64,000 nt of DNA, taken from the NCBI RefSeq assembly GCF_029767005.1, contig NZ_JARUQR010000001.1, positions 179,027 to 243,026 of the forward strand, read 5' to 3'. The notes beneath the pieces are model-generated. The model did no database searches. It saw only the letters and a program-made list of their open reading frames with translations, and was not told the DNA's origin. The translations under genes were made by a program, and so were the position numbers. Source of the DNA: Thiomicrorhabdus sp. ZW0627 (GTDB lineage: Bacteria > Pseudomonadota > Gammaproteobacteria > Thiomicrospirales > Thiomicrospiraceae). Within the stretch, counting starts at the first letter, position 1; every line of letters starts with the position of its first letter. Of the stretch, positions 47,898-56,203 are shown piece by piece.

Positions 47898-49457
47898 TTA
47901 CGATGCCTTCTGGCTGATTAGAGGCAGTTCAACCGTAAACCTTACTCCAGGCAAATTATGCTGACGATCCAGGAAGATGTTTTCAGCGTAAACCTCACCT
48001 TTATGATAGTCGGTAATCAGCTTGACGATATAAAGCCCTAATCCTAAGTGTGCTTGGTCATCCTGATTAAGTGTTCTGATCGATGTCATGCCGTCGAATA
48101 TTTGCTTTTCGTATCCAGCAGGTAGATTAGGTCCACTGTTTTGCACTGAAATTAATGCATTTCGGCCGTCTTGTCTACAGATGACTTCAATCGGATGTTT
48201 GCCGTCGCTGAAGTCTTTCGCATTGCTCAGAAGTTTATCCATAAGCTGCTCAATCATGAACCCGTCACCAAGTACCAAGGCGTTTTTCGGAATCAGGTTG
48301 TGGTAATCGAGGCTGTATTCAGGATGTAGGGTTTCGCTATTTTTCAAATAGTGTTCCAACATTTCGCCGATAGGGAAAGGTTCCGGTTCCTGATGATTCA
48401 GGCTGTCTTCGATGCTGGTGGCTTCTGATAGGGATGCGATGATTTGTTTCAACTGAAGTACAGCGTGCTGGGCATATTCAAGTTGGGTGTGTTGTGTGTC
48501 TTTTTCCAGCAAGGTCAACGCCATTGAGAGCCTGTTTAGCGGGTTATGCAGTTCGTGGCGAAGTGTTTTCGGTAACTGTTTCAGGTATCGTTCATAGGCA
48601 CCAAGCTGCCCCAACATTTCATGAATGTGGTGGCGTAGATCCGAAAGCTCGTCATTGTAGAAACGTTGATAGCGATCAGGGAAGATGTGATCCTTGAGGC
48701 GACCTTGGATGTTGAAGGTTTTTTTAACGTCATTATCCAACCTTAGTATCCGGTTAGAGACAGAGGCAGTATGTAAGATGGCGCCGATGGTGACGATTAG
48801 AAAAATCATTGCACCGATCCCCATCAGTCGGTAGAAATAGTCCAGGGAGTCACTGAACAGGGTTTCCATTTTTTCCTCTAGGATCAGACCACCTATGATC
48901 TTGTCTTTGAAGATCAGTGGCGTGGCGGACATTAGCGAGATGGGTTGGTGTTCCTTGTCCATGCGGTATTGTTGAATTGTTTGACCCTGAAGGGCGTTTA
49001 CTATCAGGTACTGTTCCGGTGTTCGGCTCTGAGGGTAGGGGTATGGAAGCGAATAGGGGATTACAGTAGCGAACGTTTTGATCAGGCTTTTTCCGATGGC
49101 GGTGAATAGGTCCTCTTCAACGATGGTGTGGCTACTTTCTGGCAGGTTGCCTACTACATAGGTCGTTCGTCCGTATTCGTTGACGATCCATATTACCGAG
49201 TTCTGTAGGTTGAGGTGACTCAGGCGAGTCGGGTTTCCTGATTGAATTTGCAGTGCCCATAAATCAGTTCGGTTTTGCAAAATTAAAGCCAGGTTTTCTA
49301 CAGTCTGTTTTTGTATGATTGCCTGGTTGTTAAGTAGCAAACGATGCAGGTCGATTGCGAAACGGTAAGCCAAAAAAGGAAGAAAAGTCAAAAATAACAA
49401 CAAGATAAAGAATCTTGTTCGAATCGATAGACGGATATTGAACGGTCTGAAAACCAT
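47898..49457 (-). CDS. Sensor histidine kinase
   Basis: The 519-aa kinase has a membrane helix at about 17-33, a periplasmic sensor region to about 208, a second helix at about 211-230, a HAMP-like linker, and a kinase core. The phospho-accepting residue is His301 in LRHELHNPLNRL; the ATPase domain has an N-box (LMDKLLSNAKDF), NSG in the G1 region and LGLGLYIV in G2. The HELxNPLN H-box and the partner regulator recall kinases paired with proteobacterial dedicated sortases (PdsS), but no sortase gene is in the window. Signal unknown. It follows the regulator gene by 46 bp. Confidence 0.88.
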   Translation of the reverse strand: MVFRPFNIRLSIRTRFFILLLFLTFLPFLAYRFAIDLHRLLLNNQAIIQKQTVENLALILQNRTDLWALQIQSGNPTRLSHLNLQNSVIWIVNEYGRTTYVVGNLPESSHTIVEEDLFTAIGKSLIKTFATVIPYSLPYPYPQSRTPEQYLIVNALQGQTIQQYRMDKEHQPISLMSATPLIFKDKIIGGLILEEKMETLFSDSLDYFYRLMGIGAMIFLIVTIGAILHTASVSNRILRLDNDVKKTFNIQGRLKDHIFPDRYQRFYNDELSDLRHHIHEMLGQLGAYERYLKQLPKTLRHELHNPLNRLSMALTLLEKDTQHTQLEYAQHAVLQLKQIIASLSEATSIEDSLNHQEPEPFPIGEMLEHYLKNSETLHPEYSLDYHNLIPKNALVLGDGFMIEQLMDKLLSNAKDFSDGKHPIEVICRQDGRNALISVQNSGPNLPAGYEKQIFDGMTSIRTLNQDDQAHLGLGLYIVKLITDYHKGEVYAENIFLDRQHNLPGVRFTVELPLISQKAS

Positions 49458-49503
49458 TGGAGTCTAGTTTTCCGAGCGTTCGGTGTTGGAAAGTATGGTG
49501 TGA

Positions 49504-50217
49504 TCAGTCATCTTTATTTTGCCAGCTGTAACCACGTCCGTATTCATTGTGAATCAAATTGAAATCCGGAGTGATTTTTTTGAATGCATTACGGATACGG
49601 CAGATATGGGTGTTGATTGTGTTACGTTCGACCACTCCCTGTGTGGATGATTGTAGCGTATCGTAAGTGACGACGCCGCCTTCGCCACTGGTGGCGAATT
49701 GTTTCAACATTTCAAATTCAGTCGCGGTCAGGTCGAGTGGTTTATTGTGCCAGTACGCTTTGAATTGGTTTGGAACGATTTCCAAGTCCGGTATTATCGA
49801 TTTTTCTCCGTTGGCTGAATTGGCTTCTTTGGAAGGAGTTGTGATGCGGAGAAGGTTTTTGACCTTCACGATCAAAACGTTCAGGCTAATCGGCTTGGGA
49901 AGATAATCAATGGCTCCCAGTGCGTGTCCGGTGTAGATATCGAATTCCGACTGTCTTTCGGAAAGGAAAATGATTGGAATGGGCTTATTGTAGCTTAATA
50001 GGTGTTTCGCAAGGTCGAATCCACCATCCATCTCTTGTCCAAGAATGATGTCCGAAATGACTAGGTCGGGCAGGGTTTTGTCGAAATAGGACTCTGCGGA
50101 ACGACGGTCAGCAAAAGAGACAATACTGAAACCTTGCTGTTCCAAGGCGGTTACCAGGGTTTCCCTTTGAATCGGGTCGTCTTCGATGATTGCGATTTTG
50201 TAATCTGTGTTTTGCAT
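49504..50217 (-). CDS. Response regulator with winged-helix output domain (PdsR-like)
   Basis: The 237-aa regulator has a receiver domain with the acidic pair Asp13/Asp14, phospho-acceptor Asp56 (LVISDIILG), Ser86 and Lys108 (DYLPKP). After a linker, residues of about 145-235 form an OmpR-type DNA-binding domain (LTATEFEMLKQFA, INTHICRIRNAFKK, GRGYSW). The insertion GQEMDGGFDLAKHLL after the phospho-site resembles regulators of dedicated sortase systems. It is first in a two-gene unit with the kinase. Confidence 0.9.
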   Translation of the reverse strand: MQNTDYKIAIIEDDPIQRETLVTALEQQGFSIVSFADRRSAESYFDKTLPDLVISDIILGQEMDGGFDLAKHLLSYNKPIPIIFLSERQSEFDIYTGHALGAIDYLPKPISLNVLIVKVKNLLRITTPSKEANSANGEKSIIPDLEIVPNQFKAYWHNKPLDLTATEFEMLKQFATSGEGGVVTYDTLQSSTQGVVERNTINTHICRIRNAFKKITPDFNLIHNEYGRGYSWQNKDD

Positions 50218-50272
50218 AAAACCCTTCCTCCTGCCGATTCGGCTAAAAATTCAAGCTACCCGATAAGCTCGA

Positions 50273-51202
50273 TTAACGGATGTATTGGAAATCAAGTACC
50301 TGCATATTCATGATCAAACCAGCGTCCTGAATCGGCAATACGATTGCATCTTGATCCGATTCATTGTGGTGTGAATGCCACCAGCCCGGAGGCGTGATGA
50401 ATACCGAACCTGGTGTCCACATCGCTTTGATCGGATCTATGATATTGCCTTCGTCATCAACCTCTTTGCCGATTAACGTGTAGGTATCCGGTCCGGCTGA
50501 TACACAGTAGTCTAATGCAATCGAGTTATGGCGGTGTGGCTTTTGCATGACGCCAGCCGGCAAAGCGTTGTATAGAGACCATAAAGTATGTGTCAAAGTC
50601 ATCGTCAGAGGGAAGTTAGGGTTAGACAGAAGAATACCTGTTCGGTTTCTGCCAGCCGCTTCTTGACGGACTTTTTCAAGTTCTTTATCCAATCTTTCTT
50701 TGGTGTAAAGAACCGGTGTGAATTTTTCTTCATTTGGTTGGGCGCCAAGATAGTTCAGTAATGGAGCGTCGTGCACCCAATAAATAGCGGTATCGCTGGA
50801 TGCCTGGTGAAGGGCATCCGGAACAGCTGGAAGGGTAAACAGGTCACCTGCTTTCCATTCGATGGTTCCATGTTTCATTTGAGTTTTGCCTGAACCACGG
50901 ATAACGTAAAACATTTGAGATGTGGCCTTAGCGTCCGTTTTAATTGTTTCATTTCCACGGATGCGGATGAAGTTGGCCAATAGGTTCGGTGATGTGGCTG
51001 GATATTGAGTTGTGATCGCTTTTGAAAGGTCGAAAGGGATGACTCGAGTTTCACCTTCTTCATGCAGGCTGCTTGGGTAAGCAATGACATCGATTTTAGG
51101 CATTGGAGGGTTCACGGCGGACATATATTCTTTAAAGTCTGCTTGCTGCTCCCACTGTTGTTGGGCTGCCTGTTGAACTTGTTCTACATTCACTCGATTC
51201 AT
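50273..51202 (-). CDS. Bicupin protein, gentisate 1,2-dioxygenase-like
   Basis: The 309-aa protein has two cupin domains. The first (about 85-145) carries FYVIRGSGKTQ and LFTLPAVPDALHQAS; the second (about 205-290) carries PHRHNSIALDY and PPGWWHSHHNES, whose histidines fit a metal site. The overall style resembles gentisate 1,2-dioxygenase-like cupins, but no other aromatic degradation genes are near, so the substrate is open. It lies downstream of rpoN on the same strand but has its own probable promoter with a palindrome. Confidence 0.75.
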   Translation of the reverse strand: MNRVNVEQVQQAAQQQWEQQADFKEYMSAVNPPMPKIDVIAYPSSLHEEGETRVIPFDLSKAITTQYPATSPNLLANFIRIRGNETIKTDAKATSQMFYVIRGSGKTQMKHGTIEWKAGDLFTLPAVPDALHQASSDTAIYWVHDAPLLNYLGAQPNEEKFTPVLYTKERLDKELEKVRQEAAGRNRTGILLSNPNFPLTMTLTHTLWSLYNALPAGVMQKPHRHNSIALDYCVSAGPDTYTLIGKEVDDEGNIIDPIKAMWTPGSVFITPPGWWHSHHNESDQDAIVLPIQDAGLIMNMQVLDFQYIR

Positions 51203-51248
51203 GGTTTAAAACACCTGCTAAAATTATATTTTAATTAAATTAGTGTGG

Positions 51249-51280
51249 ATTATAGTGCGATGTGGGTGAAAAATCACCCA
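51249..51280 (-). promoter_or_regulatory. Promoter of the bicupin gene with an 18-bp palindrome
   Basis: On the minus strand a TATAAT (51249-51254) lies about 47 bp before the cupin ATG. Just upstream, TGGGTGA-AAAA-TCACCCA at 51263-51280 is a perfect inverted repeat that would cover the -35/spacer. It may be an operator; as an rpoN terminator it lacks a T-run. Confidence 0.5.
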
Positions 51281-51293
51281 ATAGAAAATAGGG

Positions 51294-52790
51294 TTAAAGT
51301 TTAAATTTATTAAGCTTTTTACGTTCGCTGGAAGATGGGATGCCAAGTGATTCGCGATATTTGGCAATGGTTCTTCGAGCCACGCTGATTCCCTTTTCCT
51401 TTTCAAGGAGTTCCATCAGTTTGCTATCACTAAGAGGTTTTTTAGGATCCTCTTGTTCGATAAGGCTTTTTATGTGCGCCTTGATTGCAATGGCTGATTG
51501 GTCGGCACTGCCGTACTGACTTACGCCCGAAGAGAAAAAGTACTTCAATTCAAACGTGCCGCGTGGTGTTTGAATGTACTTTTGGTTTGTAGCGCGCGAA
51601 ATGGTCGATTCATGTAAGTTCAGGTGTTCAGCCACATCTCTCAGAACCAATGGTTGCATAGCCAACTCACCTTCTTCAAAGAAAGCTTGTTGTTTTTCGA
51701 CGATGAAGGTGCCGACTTTAAGCAGGGTTTCACCTCTACTGTGGATGCTCTTTATCAGGCCTTTTGCTTCGATTAGTTGTTCTTTGATTTTCTTGGATTG
51801 CTCATTGTCATCAAGCTGTCCGGCCAGCTCGATATAGGCACTATTGACTTTCAATCTTGGGAAAGCGTCGCTATTTAATTCAACTAACCAGCCTTCTTTG
51901 GTGCGTTTCAAACGCAGGTCGGGAATGATAATTTCCGAATTGGTCGATGAAAAATCACGCCCTGGACGCGGGTTTAAAGACTGAATCAGTTTGAAAAGTC
52001 TGGTGAGTTCTTCATCGTTCAAGCCGTAGAGTTTCTTGATGCGCTTATGGTCGTGAAACGAAAGCCAATCAAAATGCTCTGAAATCAACTGTCTTGCTGT
52101 GACGACATAAGGTGTTTGTGCCATGTTCATCAGCTGCAGCAGCAGAGATTCTTGAACGTTTCGGGCACCGACCCCGGTCGGTTCGAACTGTTGAATAACA
52201 GTCAGTACCTCTTCAACCATTTCTAAGGTGAATTCAATTTCAGGGAATTGGCTTTGCAAGGATTGCAGTAAATCGGGAAGAGGGGTGGTCAGGTAACCTT
52301 CGTCATTGATGTCGTCGATGATGAAGTCGGCAATTAGATCCTGATTTTCTTTCCATACGTAAATATCGGATTGCCAGTAAAGATGGTCGTGCAATGTCTT
52401 TTCTTCAGACGTGTAATTTTCCGCGCTGACGTATTCGTCGGAAGAGGTGCTGGTTTTGGCGGCGGAGTAATCCGAATAGACTTCATCCCAGTTGCAGTCA
52501 ATTTCAAGCTCGTCGGATATCTTGTCATTGGTGTTGATGTCGAGCGGTTGTTCATCTCTTGCATCGTCGCTGGGCTGGGCGGAATCCATTTCCTGGTGTT
52601 CGCCAAGTAGGTCGTCTTCGGAAAGGCTATCTTCTTCAACCTCAAGCATGTAATTGGTCTCAAGCGTTGCTTCAACCGTCTGTTGCACTTCAAGTGCAGA
52701 GTACTGCAGAATCTTGATTGATTGTTGAAGCTGTGGCGTTAACTTGAGTTGTTGGCCAATATTGATTTGCAAACCGGGCATCAGTGCCAT
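51294..52790 (-). CDS. rpoN: RNA polymerase sigma-54 factor
   Basis: The 498-aa sigma factor has region I (GLQINIGQQLKLTPQLQQSI), an acidic region II, a core-binding domain with TGVGARNVQESLLLQL and PRPGRDF, a helix-turn-helix (LHESTISRATNQKYIQTPRG) and the C-terminal RpoN box (ARRTIAKYRESLGIPSSSER), which reads the -24 element. The ATG at 52790 is preceded by GGAG; a TTG at 52805 is possible. The usual neighbours lptB and hpf are absent, so the gene has been separated from its common cluster. Confidence 0.95.
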   Translation of the reverse strand: MALMPGLQINIGQQLKLTPQLQQSIKILQYSALEVQQTVEATLETNYMLEVEEDSLSEDDLLGEHQEMDSAQPSDDARDEQPLDINTNDKISDELEIDCNWDEVYSDYSAAKTSTSSDEYVSAENYTSEEKTLHDHLYWQSDIYVWKENQDLIADFIIDDINDEGYLTTPLPDLLQSLQSQFPEIEFTLEMVEEVLTVIQQFEPTGVGARNVQESLLLQLMNMAQTPYVVTARQLISEHFDWLSFHDHKRIKKLYGLNDEELTRLFKLIQSLNPRPGRDFSSTNSEIIIPDLRLKRTKEGWLVELNSDAFPRLKVNSAYIELAGQLDDNEQSKKIKEQLIEAKGLIKSIHSRGETLLKVGTFIVEKQQAFFEEGELAMQPLVLRDVAEHLNLHESTISRATNQKYIQTPRGTFELKYFFSSGVSQYGSADQSAIAIKAHIKSLIEQEDPKKPLSDSKLMELLEKEKGISVARRTIAKYRESLGIPSSSERKKLNKFKL

Positions 52791-52995
52791 GCAGTTGTAC
52801 TCCAAATTACATCGTTTTTAAGGTATTAAAAATACGTCCTGTTTTTCTTTATCTGGCTTGGTTTTGCTAGGCTTCGATTGAGGTGAAAGCCGGCTAGTAA
52901 AATACCGCAAGTTAAAGATATAATAATCTATATTCGGGCAAAAGGTAACGGTTGCCATAGGGTTTTTTAAATAAATGTGACCGTTTTGGTAAGTT

Positions 52996-53024
52996 TTGGC
53001 TCGATTTTTGAATAATGCTATAAA
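52996..53024 (+). promoter_or_regulatory. Promoter of the antitoxin-like/membrane fusion gene
   Basis: TTGGCT at 52996-53001 and TATAAA at 53019-53024 are 17 bp apart, and the -10 is preceded by TGC (extended -10). It lies 64 bp upstream of the ATG at 53088. Confidence 0.55.
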
Positions 53025-53087
53025 ATAGAAAATAATCATATACAAATAAATACTTAAAACATGAATTAACTCGGCTGGAGGAGTTTT

Positions 53088-53534
53088 ATGTCTATTAAAC
53101 AAGAAGCGCATGAGATTGTTGATCAACTACCGGAAAATGCAAGCTGGGATGACTTGGTTAAGGCGTTGTACACAAATAAGAAGATTACCATCGGTATGAC
53201 GGATATTGAGGTTGTGCAGGATGAGCTGTCGGATGCGGATGTCAATACAGTGATGGCGCGACTTCAGTCGGCAAGTTCGACACCGGACGACATGCGTAAT
53301 ACCAAGCGATACAATCCTAATAACAGTCTGACGGCGAGCTGGGTGTTGGTTGCATTGGCGCCGTTGTTGTTTATTTCGATCCTGTTGGCGCCGGTATCTT
53401 ATTTCTTGGCGATCGCCGGTATTTTCATGGGCTTGAAGGCGTTGAGCGAAAAAACAGAGCATGCCTGGTATCCGATTCTTGTCGGTGCAATCGAGTTGAT
53501 CTTGTTTGTCGGGTTGCCGATTATCGGATCTTGA
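53088..53534 (+). CDS. Antitoxin-like N-terminal domain fused to membrane helices
   Basis: The first 60 or so residues of this 148-aa protein (KQEAHEIVDQLPENASWDDL, then LYTNKKITIGMTDIE) match the pattern of small antitoxin-like proteins, in which a short helix, LPxxAxWDD, KIxxG and a late acidic helix recur. From residue 80 come two or three membrane helices (SWVLVALAPLLFISILLAPV and YPILVGAIELILFVGLPII). No toxin gene lies beside it. A GGAGGAG site precedes the ATG, and the gene has its own promoter and terminator, so it is a single-gene unit. Function unknown. Confidence 0.75.
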   Translation: MSIKQEAHEIVDQLPENASWDDLVKALYTNKKITIGMTDIEVVQDELSDADVNTVMARLQSASSTPDDMRNTKRYNPNNSLTASWVLVALAPLLFISILLAPVSYFLAIAGIFMGLKALSEKTEHAWYPILVGAIELILFVGLPIIGS

Positions 53535-53560
53535 AGAGATTGGTTGAACGATAAATGTAG

Positions 53561-53587
53561 AACCGGGAATTTCCCGGTTTTTTTATG
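53561..53587 (+). terminator. Terminator after the fusion gene
   Basis: Palindrome AACCGGGAA / TTCCCGGTT followed by TTTTT. Confidence 0.88.
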
Positions 53588-53970
53588 TCAGTAGAATTTA
53601 GTGGTTGTTTGCATGAAATGATGCGTAACCATAATAAGTAATTATTGAATTATTTATGGTTGAGTGAAGTGGTTGCTGAGGCGCGAATTTATAGGGTTTG
53701 GGGCGGTTTAAGGTTTTTATAAATGTTCGTATAATATATATTATGTTAAATTGATGATTTGTTTAAAATGGTACTTGTGGCCTCTTCTGCTATTTAGTGA
53801 AAACTGAGACTCTATGAGTTTCTATTGGAGTGTTTAGTGATTAAGTTCGGATAGTTGGTTTCAAAGGTGTAAATGTGGATTAATCCGAAACTAAACAGGC
53901 CTGTTCGGTTTCGGAACTTTGGAATGAAATGATTTTCCAGTTATGAGCTTCTCAGTCGGATGATGATTGT
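53588..53970. other. 383-bp region without a gene
   Basis: I see no supportable gene on either strand. It is AT-rich with a 14-bp AT palindrome (ATAATATATATTAT) near 53730. The main structure is a 30-bp near-perfect palindrome at 53885-53914, with arms CCGAAAC / GTTTCGG around a central ACAGGCCTGT. It lies 57 bp past the arsC stop on the minus strand but has no T-run, so it is not a typical terminator. Confidence 0.6.
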
Positions 53971-54333
53971 TTACGAGTTGATGATGCTCAAAACATTTTC
54001 AGGTGGTCTTCCTATGACCGCTTTACCGTTTATCTTTACGATTGGCCGTTCAATCAACTTGGGATTGTTGATCAGGATATTAAGCCATTCATCGTCACTG
54101 CGGTCGTCGTTCTTGTCTAGACCCAACTCTTTGAATAAGGTTTCACCTGTGCGTATGATTTCAACCGGCTTCTTGTTCAGAAGATCACACAGTTGTTTCA
54201 GTTCTTCTTTACTTGGTGGTGTATCCAAGTATCGGACTTCTCGAATTTCCAGATCGTGTTCTTGCAGGATATTCAAGGTGTTACGGCTTTTTGAACAACG
54301 TGGGTTGTGGTAAATAGTGGCTGTTTCAGTCAT
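53971..54333 (-). CDS. arsC: Arsenate reductase (glutaredoxin-type ArsC family)
   Basis: The 120-aa thioredoxin-fold protein has the catalytic Cys in HNPRCSKSRNTL and the ERPIVKINGKAVIGRPPE segment, the two ArsC signatures including arsenate-binding arginines. It would reduce arsenate to arsenite with glutaredoxin. There is no arsR or arsB nearby; instead it lies 4 bp after xseB, so it is a housekeeping-type copy in the dusA-xseA-xseB transcript. Confidence 0.9.
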   Translation of the reverse strand: MTETATIYHNPRCSKSRNTLNILQEHDLEIREVRYLDTPPSKEELKQLCDLLNKKPVEIIRTGETLFKELGLDKNDDRSDDEWLNILINNPKLIERPIVKINGKAVIGRPPENVLSIINS

Positions 54334-54337
54334 GAAT

Positions 54338-54562
54338 TTATTCGCTTTCGTTATCGGATTTTTCAGGTTCGCTGTCCAGACGCTTGCTCAAAGCGGTTTC
54401 AACTGCTTCAATTCGAGATTTGCAGAGCTGATAAGCACGGGTGGCTTCATCCACCATCGGAACCAATTCGTCGATGTCGACTTCTTGTGTATTCGATAGT
54501 TTTTGTGCGATTTCCTGCAATTTAGCGTAGTTTGCCTTGAAACTTTCAGATGTCTGGCTCAT
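54338..54562 (-). CDS. xseB: Exodeoxyribonuclease VII small subunit
   Basis: A 74-aa helical protein with the XseB pattern: ANYAKLQEIAQKLSNTQEVD, LVPMVDEATRAYQLCKSRI and an acidic tail. Several copies bind each XseA. It has an AAAGGA site and follows xseA by 42 bp. Confidence 0.93.
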   Translation of the reverse strand: MSQTSESFKANYAKLQEIAQKLSNTQEVDIDELVPMVDEATRAYQLCKSRIEAVETALSKRLDSEPEKSDNESE

Positions 54563-54604
54563 GGAAAAATCCTTTCGTTAATCCTTGTTTGCAATCGGTT
54601 GTGT

Positions 54605-56203
54605 TTAATTCGTGTTAGGTTTGATTTCGGCATCAGGGCTGATTTCCGCCGGTATTTCGCCGTCAATGAATTGCAGGTTTAAACGCCCTGTTTCCTTCGC
54701 TTGTTTTGCGGTTTTGATGGGCTCACCCTGCTCGCTTTTGGCAATGACAAACCCTCGGTTAAGCTGGGTTTTAGGGCCTGAACTTAGAATGAATGCGATC
54801 CACTGTATGATTTGATCATGTTGGTATTCCAAGCTGCGTTGTGCTTCGTTGAGCACGGTTTTTTGGTTTTGCTCCAAGGTCATTTTGACCGAATCGACCT
54901 GTTTGATAACGGTTGCGTTGATGTGTTGGTGAAGCTGCTGCAGGCGATCTCCAGTAGCTTGAAGCTTCTGCCTTCCTTGTCTTTGCAGTTGGTATTTTAA
55001 AGGTTCCAGCTTGTCTTTCCAATAATACAGGCAGGCCTGACTGTTGGTTTGTAGCAGATGGTCGAATTGATCCAGTTGGTGTTCTAGCTGTCTGACTTTC
55101 AGTCGGCTGGCCTGCTCAATTTGAATCCAGTTCTGTTTGGCCTGATGCGCTTTCTGGAAGATGTGCTGGCGAACGTCGGCAATCACTTTGCTGGGCGTGT
55201 CGTATCGTGTGTGTGCGACTTCATCGAGAATGGTGTTGTCGCGTTCATGGCCGATTCCTGTCAATACAGGCAGTTTGGCTTCACAGATCTTTCTAGCGAT
55301 CGGATACAGGTTGAGCATGTTCAGATCGAGCTTGGCACCGCCACCGCGAATAATCACTAGCGCCTCAAATGGGTTAGCTGAATGCAGTGATTGAATCGCA
55401 TCAAAGGCGGCGAGCATTTCAGGCTCAACTTGTTCGCCTTGGAAGGCGCTATAAAAGTATTTGAACTCACACAGGCCGGCTTGCTGCAAGGCGTCCGCAT
55501 CGGCTCTGAAATCCCCAAGACCGGCCGCTCCCGGCGGTGCGATCACGGCGATTCTAAAGAAGTCGTCGGCCAGAGTGAGTTGTTTATTTAGGTTGTATAA
55601 TTTCTCTGAAATCAATTGCTTACGAATGGAATTAAGGTTTGCTTCTAATTCACCCAATGTAAAGCTCGGATCGATATCCTGGATGACGAATGAGAAACCG
55701 TATTGTTCGTGAAAATTGACCTCTCCCAGTAGAAGCACTTTCTGGCCGACAGCCAGCTCGCTTCCTGTTTCAAGCTGGAAACGGTTGAGCAAACGTTCCG
55801 CTTGAGATTGCCAGATCATTGCACGACAGCTTGCTAGGGTTTGACCTTGTTCATTCGTTTCGGATAGTTCGAGATATACATGTCCTCGATTGCGATTGAT
55901 ATTGGCGATTTCCGCAATGACCCAAAGCGCGCCAGGAAAGCTGCGGCGCAAAGCCGATTGGATGTTTCTGAGAACAATCGATAGACGAGTCCCCTTCTGT
56001 TCCTCTTCATTCAAAAGATCACCCTGTCGGGTATCAGCTGACGACGGTTGGGTTTTTTGATCGATCGGAAGCCAGCGTTCAAATTGATCCAGCTGCTCGG
56101 AAAGTTCGCTGGGTACATACCATTTACGGCTGACGCTGTCCCAACGTGCGCCTAATGCTTTGGCTTGGTCTTTTTCCTTAAAAGGAACATCTAGAAAAGT
56201 CAT
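54605..56203 (-). CDS. xseA: Exodeoxyribonuclease VII large subunit with N-terminal DUF5710-like domain
   Basis: The 532-aa protein is about 75 residues longer than E. coli XseA. The core has an OB-fold (about 72-170, GALWVIAEIANINRNRGHVY), the catalytic domain with APPGAAGLGDF and VIIRGGGAKLDL and GIGHERDNTILDEVA, a long coiled coil, and a C-terminal domain with LNRGFVIAKSEQGEPI. The extra N-terminus (FLDVPFKEKDQAKALGARWD, then RKWYVP) matches the DUF5710 pattern. The catalytic-domain text APPGAAGLGDF keeps most of the family motif. The start overlaps dusA by 4 bp (ATGA), which fixes the N-terminus and supports the fusion. Confidence 0.92.
   Translation of the reverse strand: MTFLDVPFKEKDQAKALGARWDSVSRKWYVPSELSEQLDQFERWLPIDQKTQPSSADTRQGDLLNEEEQKGTRLSIVLRNIQSALRRSFPGALWVIAEIANINRNRGHVYLELSETNEQGQTLASCRAMIWQSQAERLLNRFQLETGSELAVGQKVLLLGEVNFHEQYGFSFVIQDIDPSFTLGELEANLNSIRKQLISEKLYNLNKQLTLADDFFRIAVIAPPGAAGLGDFRADADALQQAGLCEFKYFYSAFQGEQVEPEMLAAFDAIQSLHSANPFEALVIIRGGGAKLDLNMLNLYPIARKICEAKLPVLTGIGHERDNTILDEVAHTRYDTPSKVIADVRQHIFQKAHQAKQNWIQIEQASRLKVRQLEHQLDQFDHLLQTNSQACLYYWKDKLEPLKYQLQRQGRQKLQATGDRLQQLHQHINATVIKQVDSVKMTLEQNQKTVLNEAQRSLEYQHDQIIQWIAFILSSGPKTQLNRGFVIAKSEQGEPIKTAKQAKETGRLNLQFIDGEIPAEISPDAEIKPNTN

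Noticed and set aside
53971..54333. arsC as evidence for an arsenic resistance island
   Set aside because: No arsR, arsB or acr3 is present; the gene belongs to the dusA-xseA-xseB transcript.
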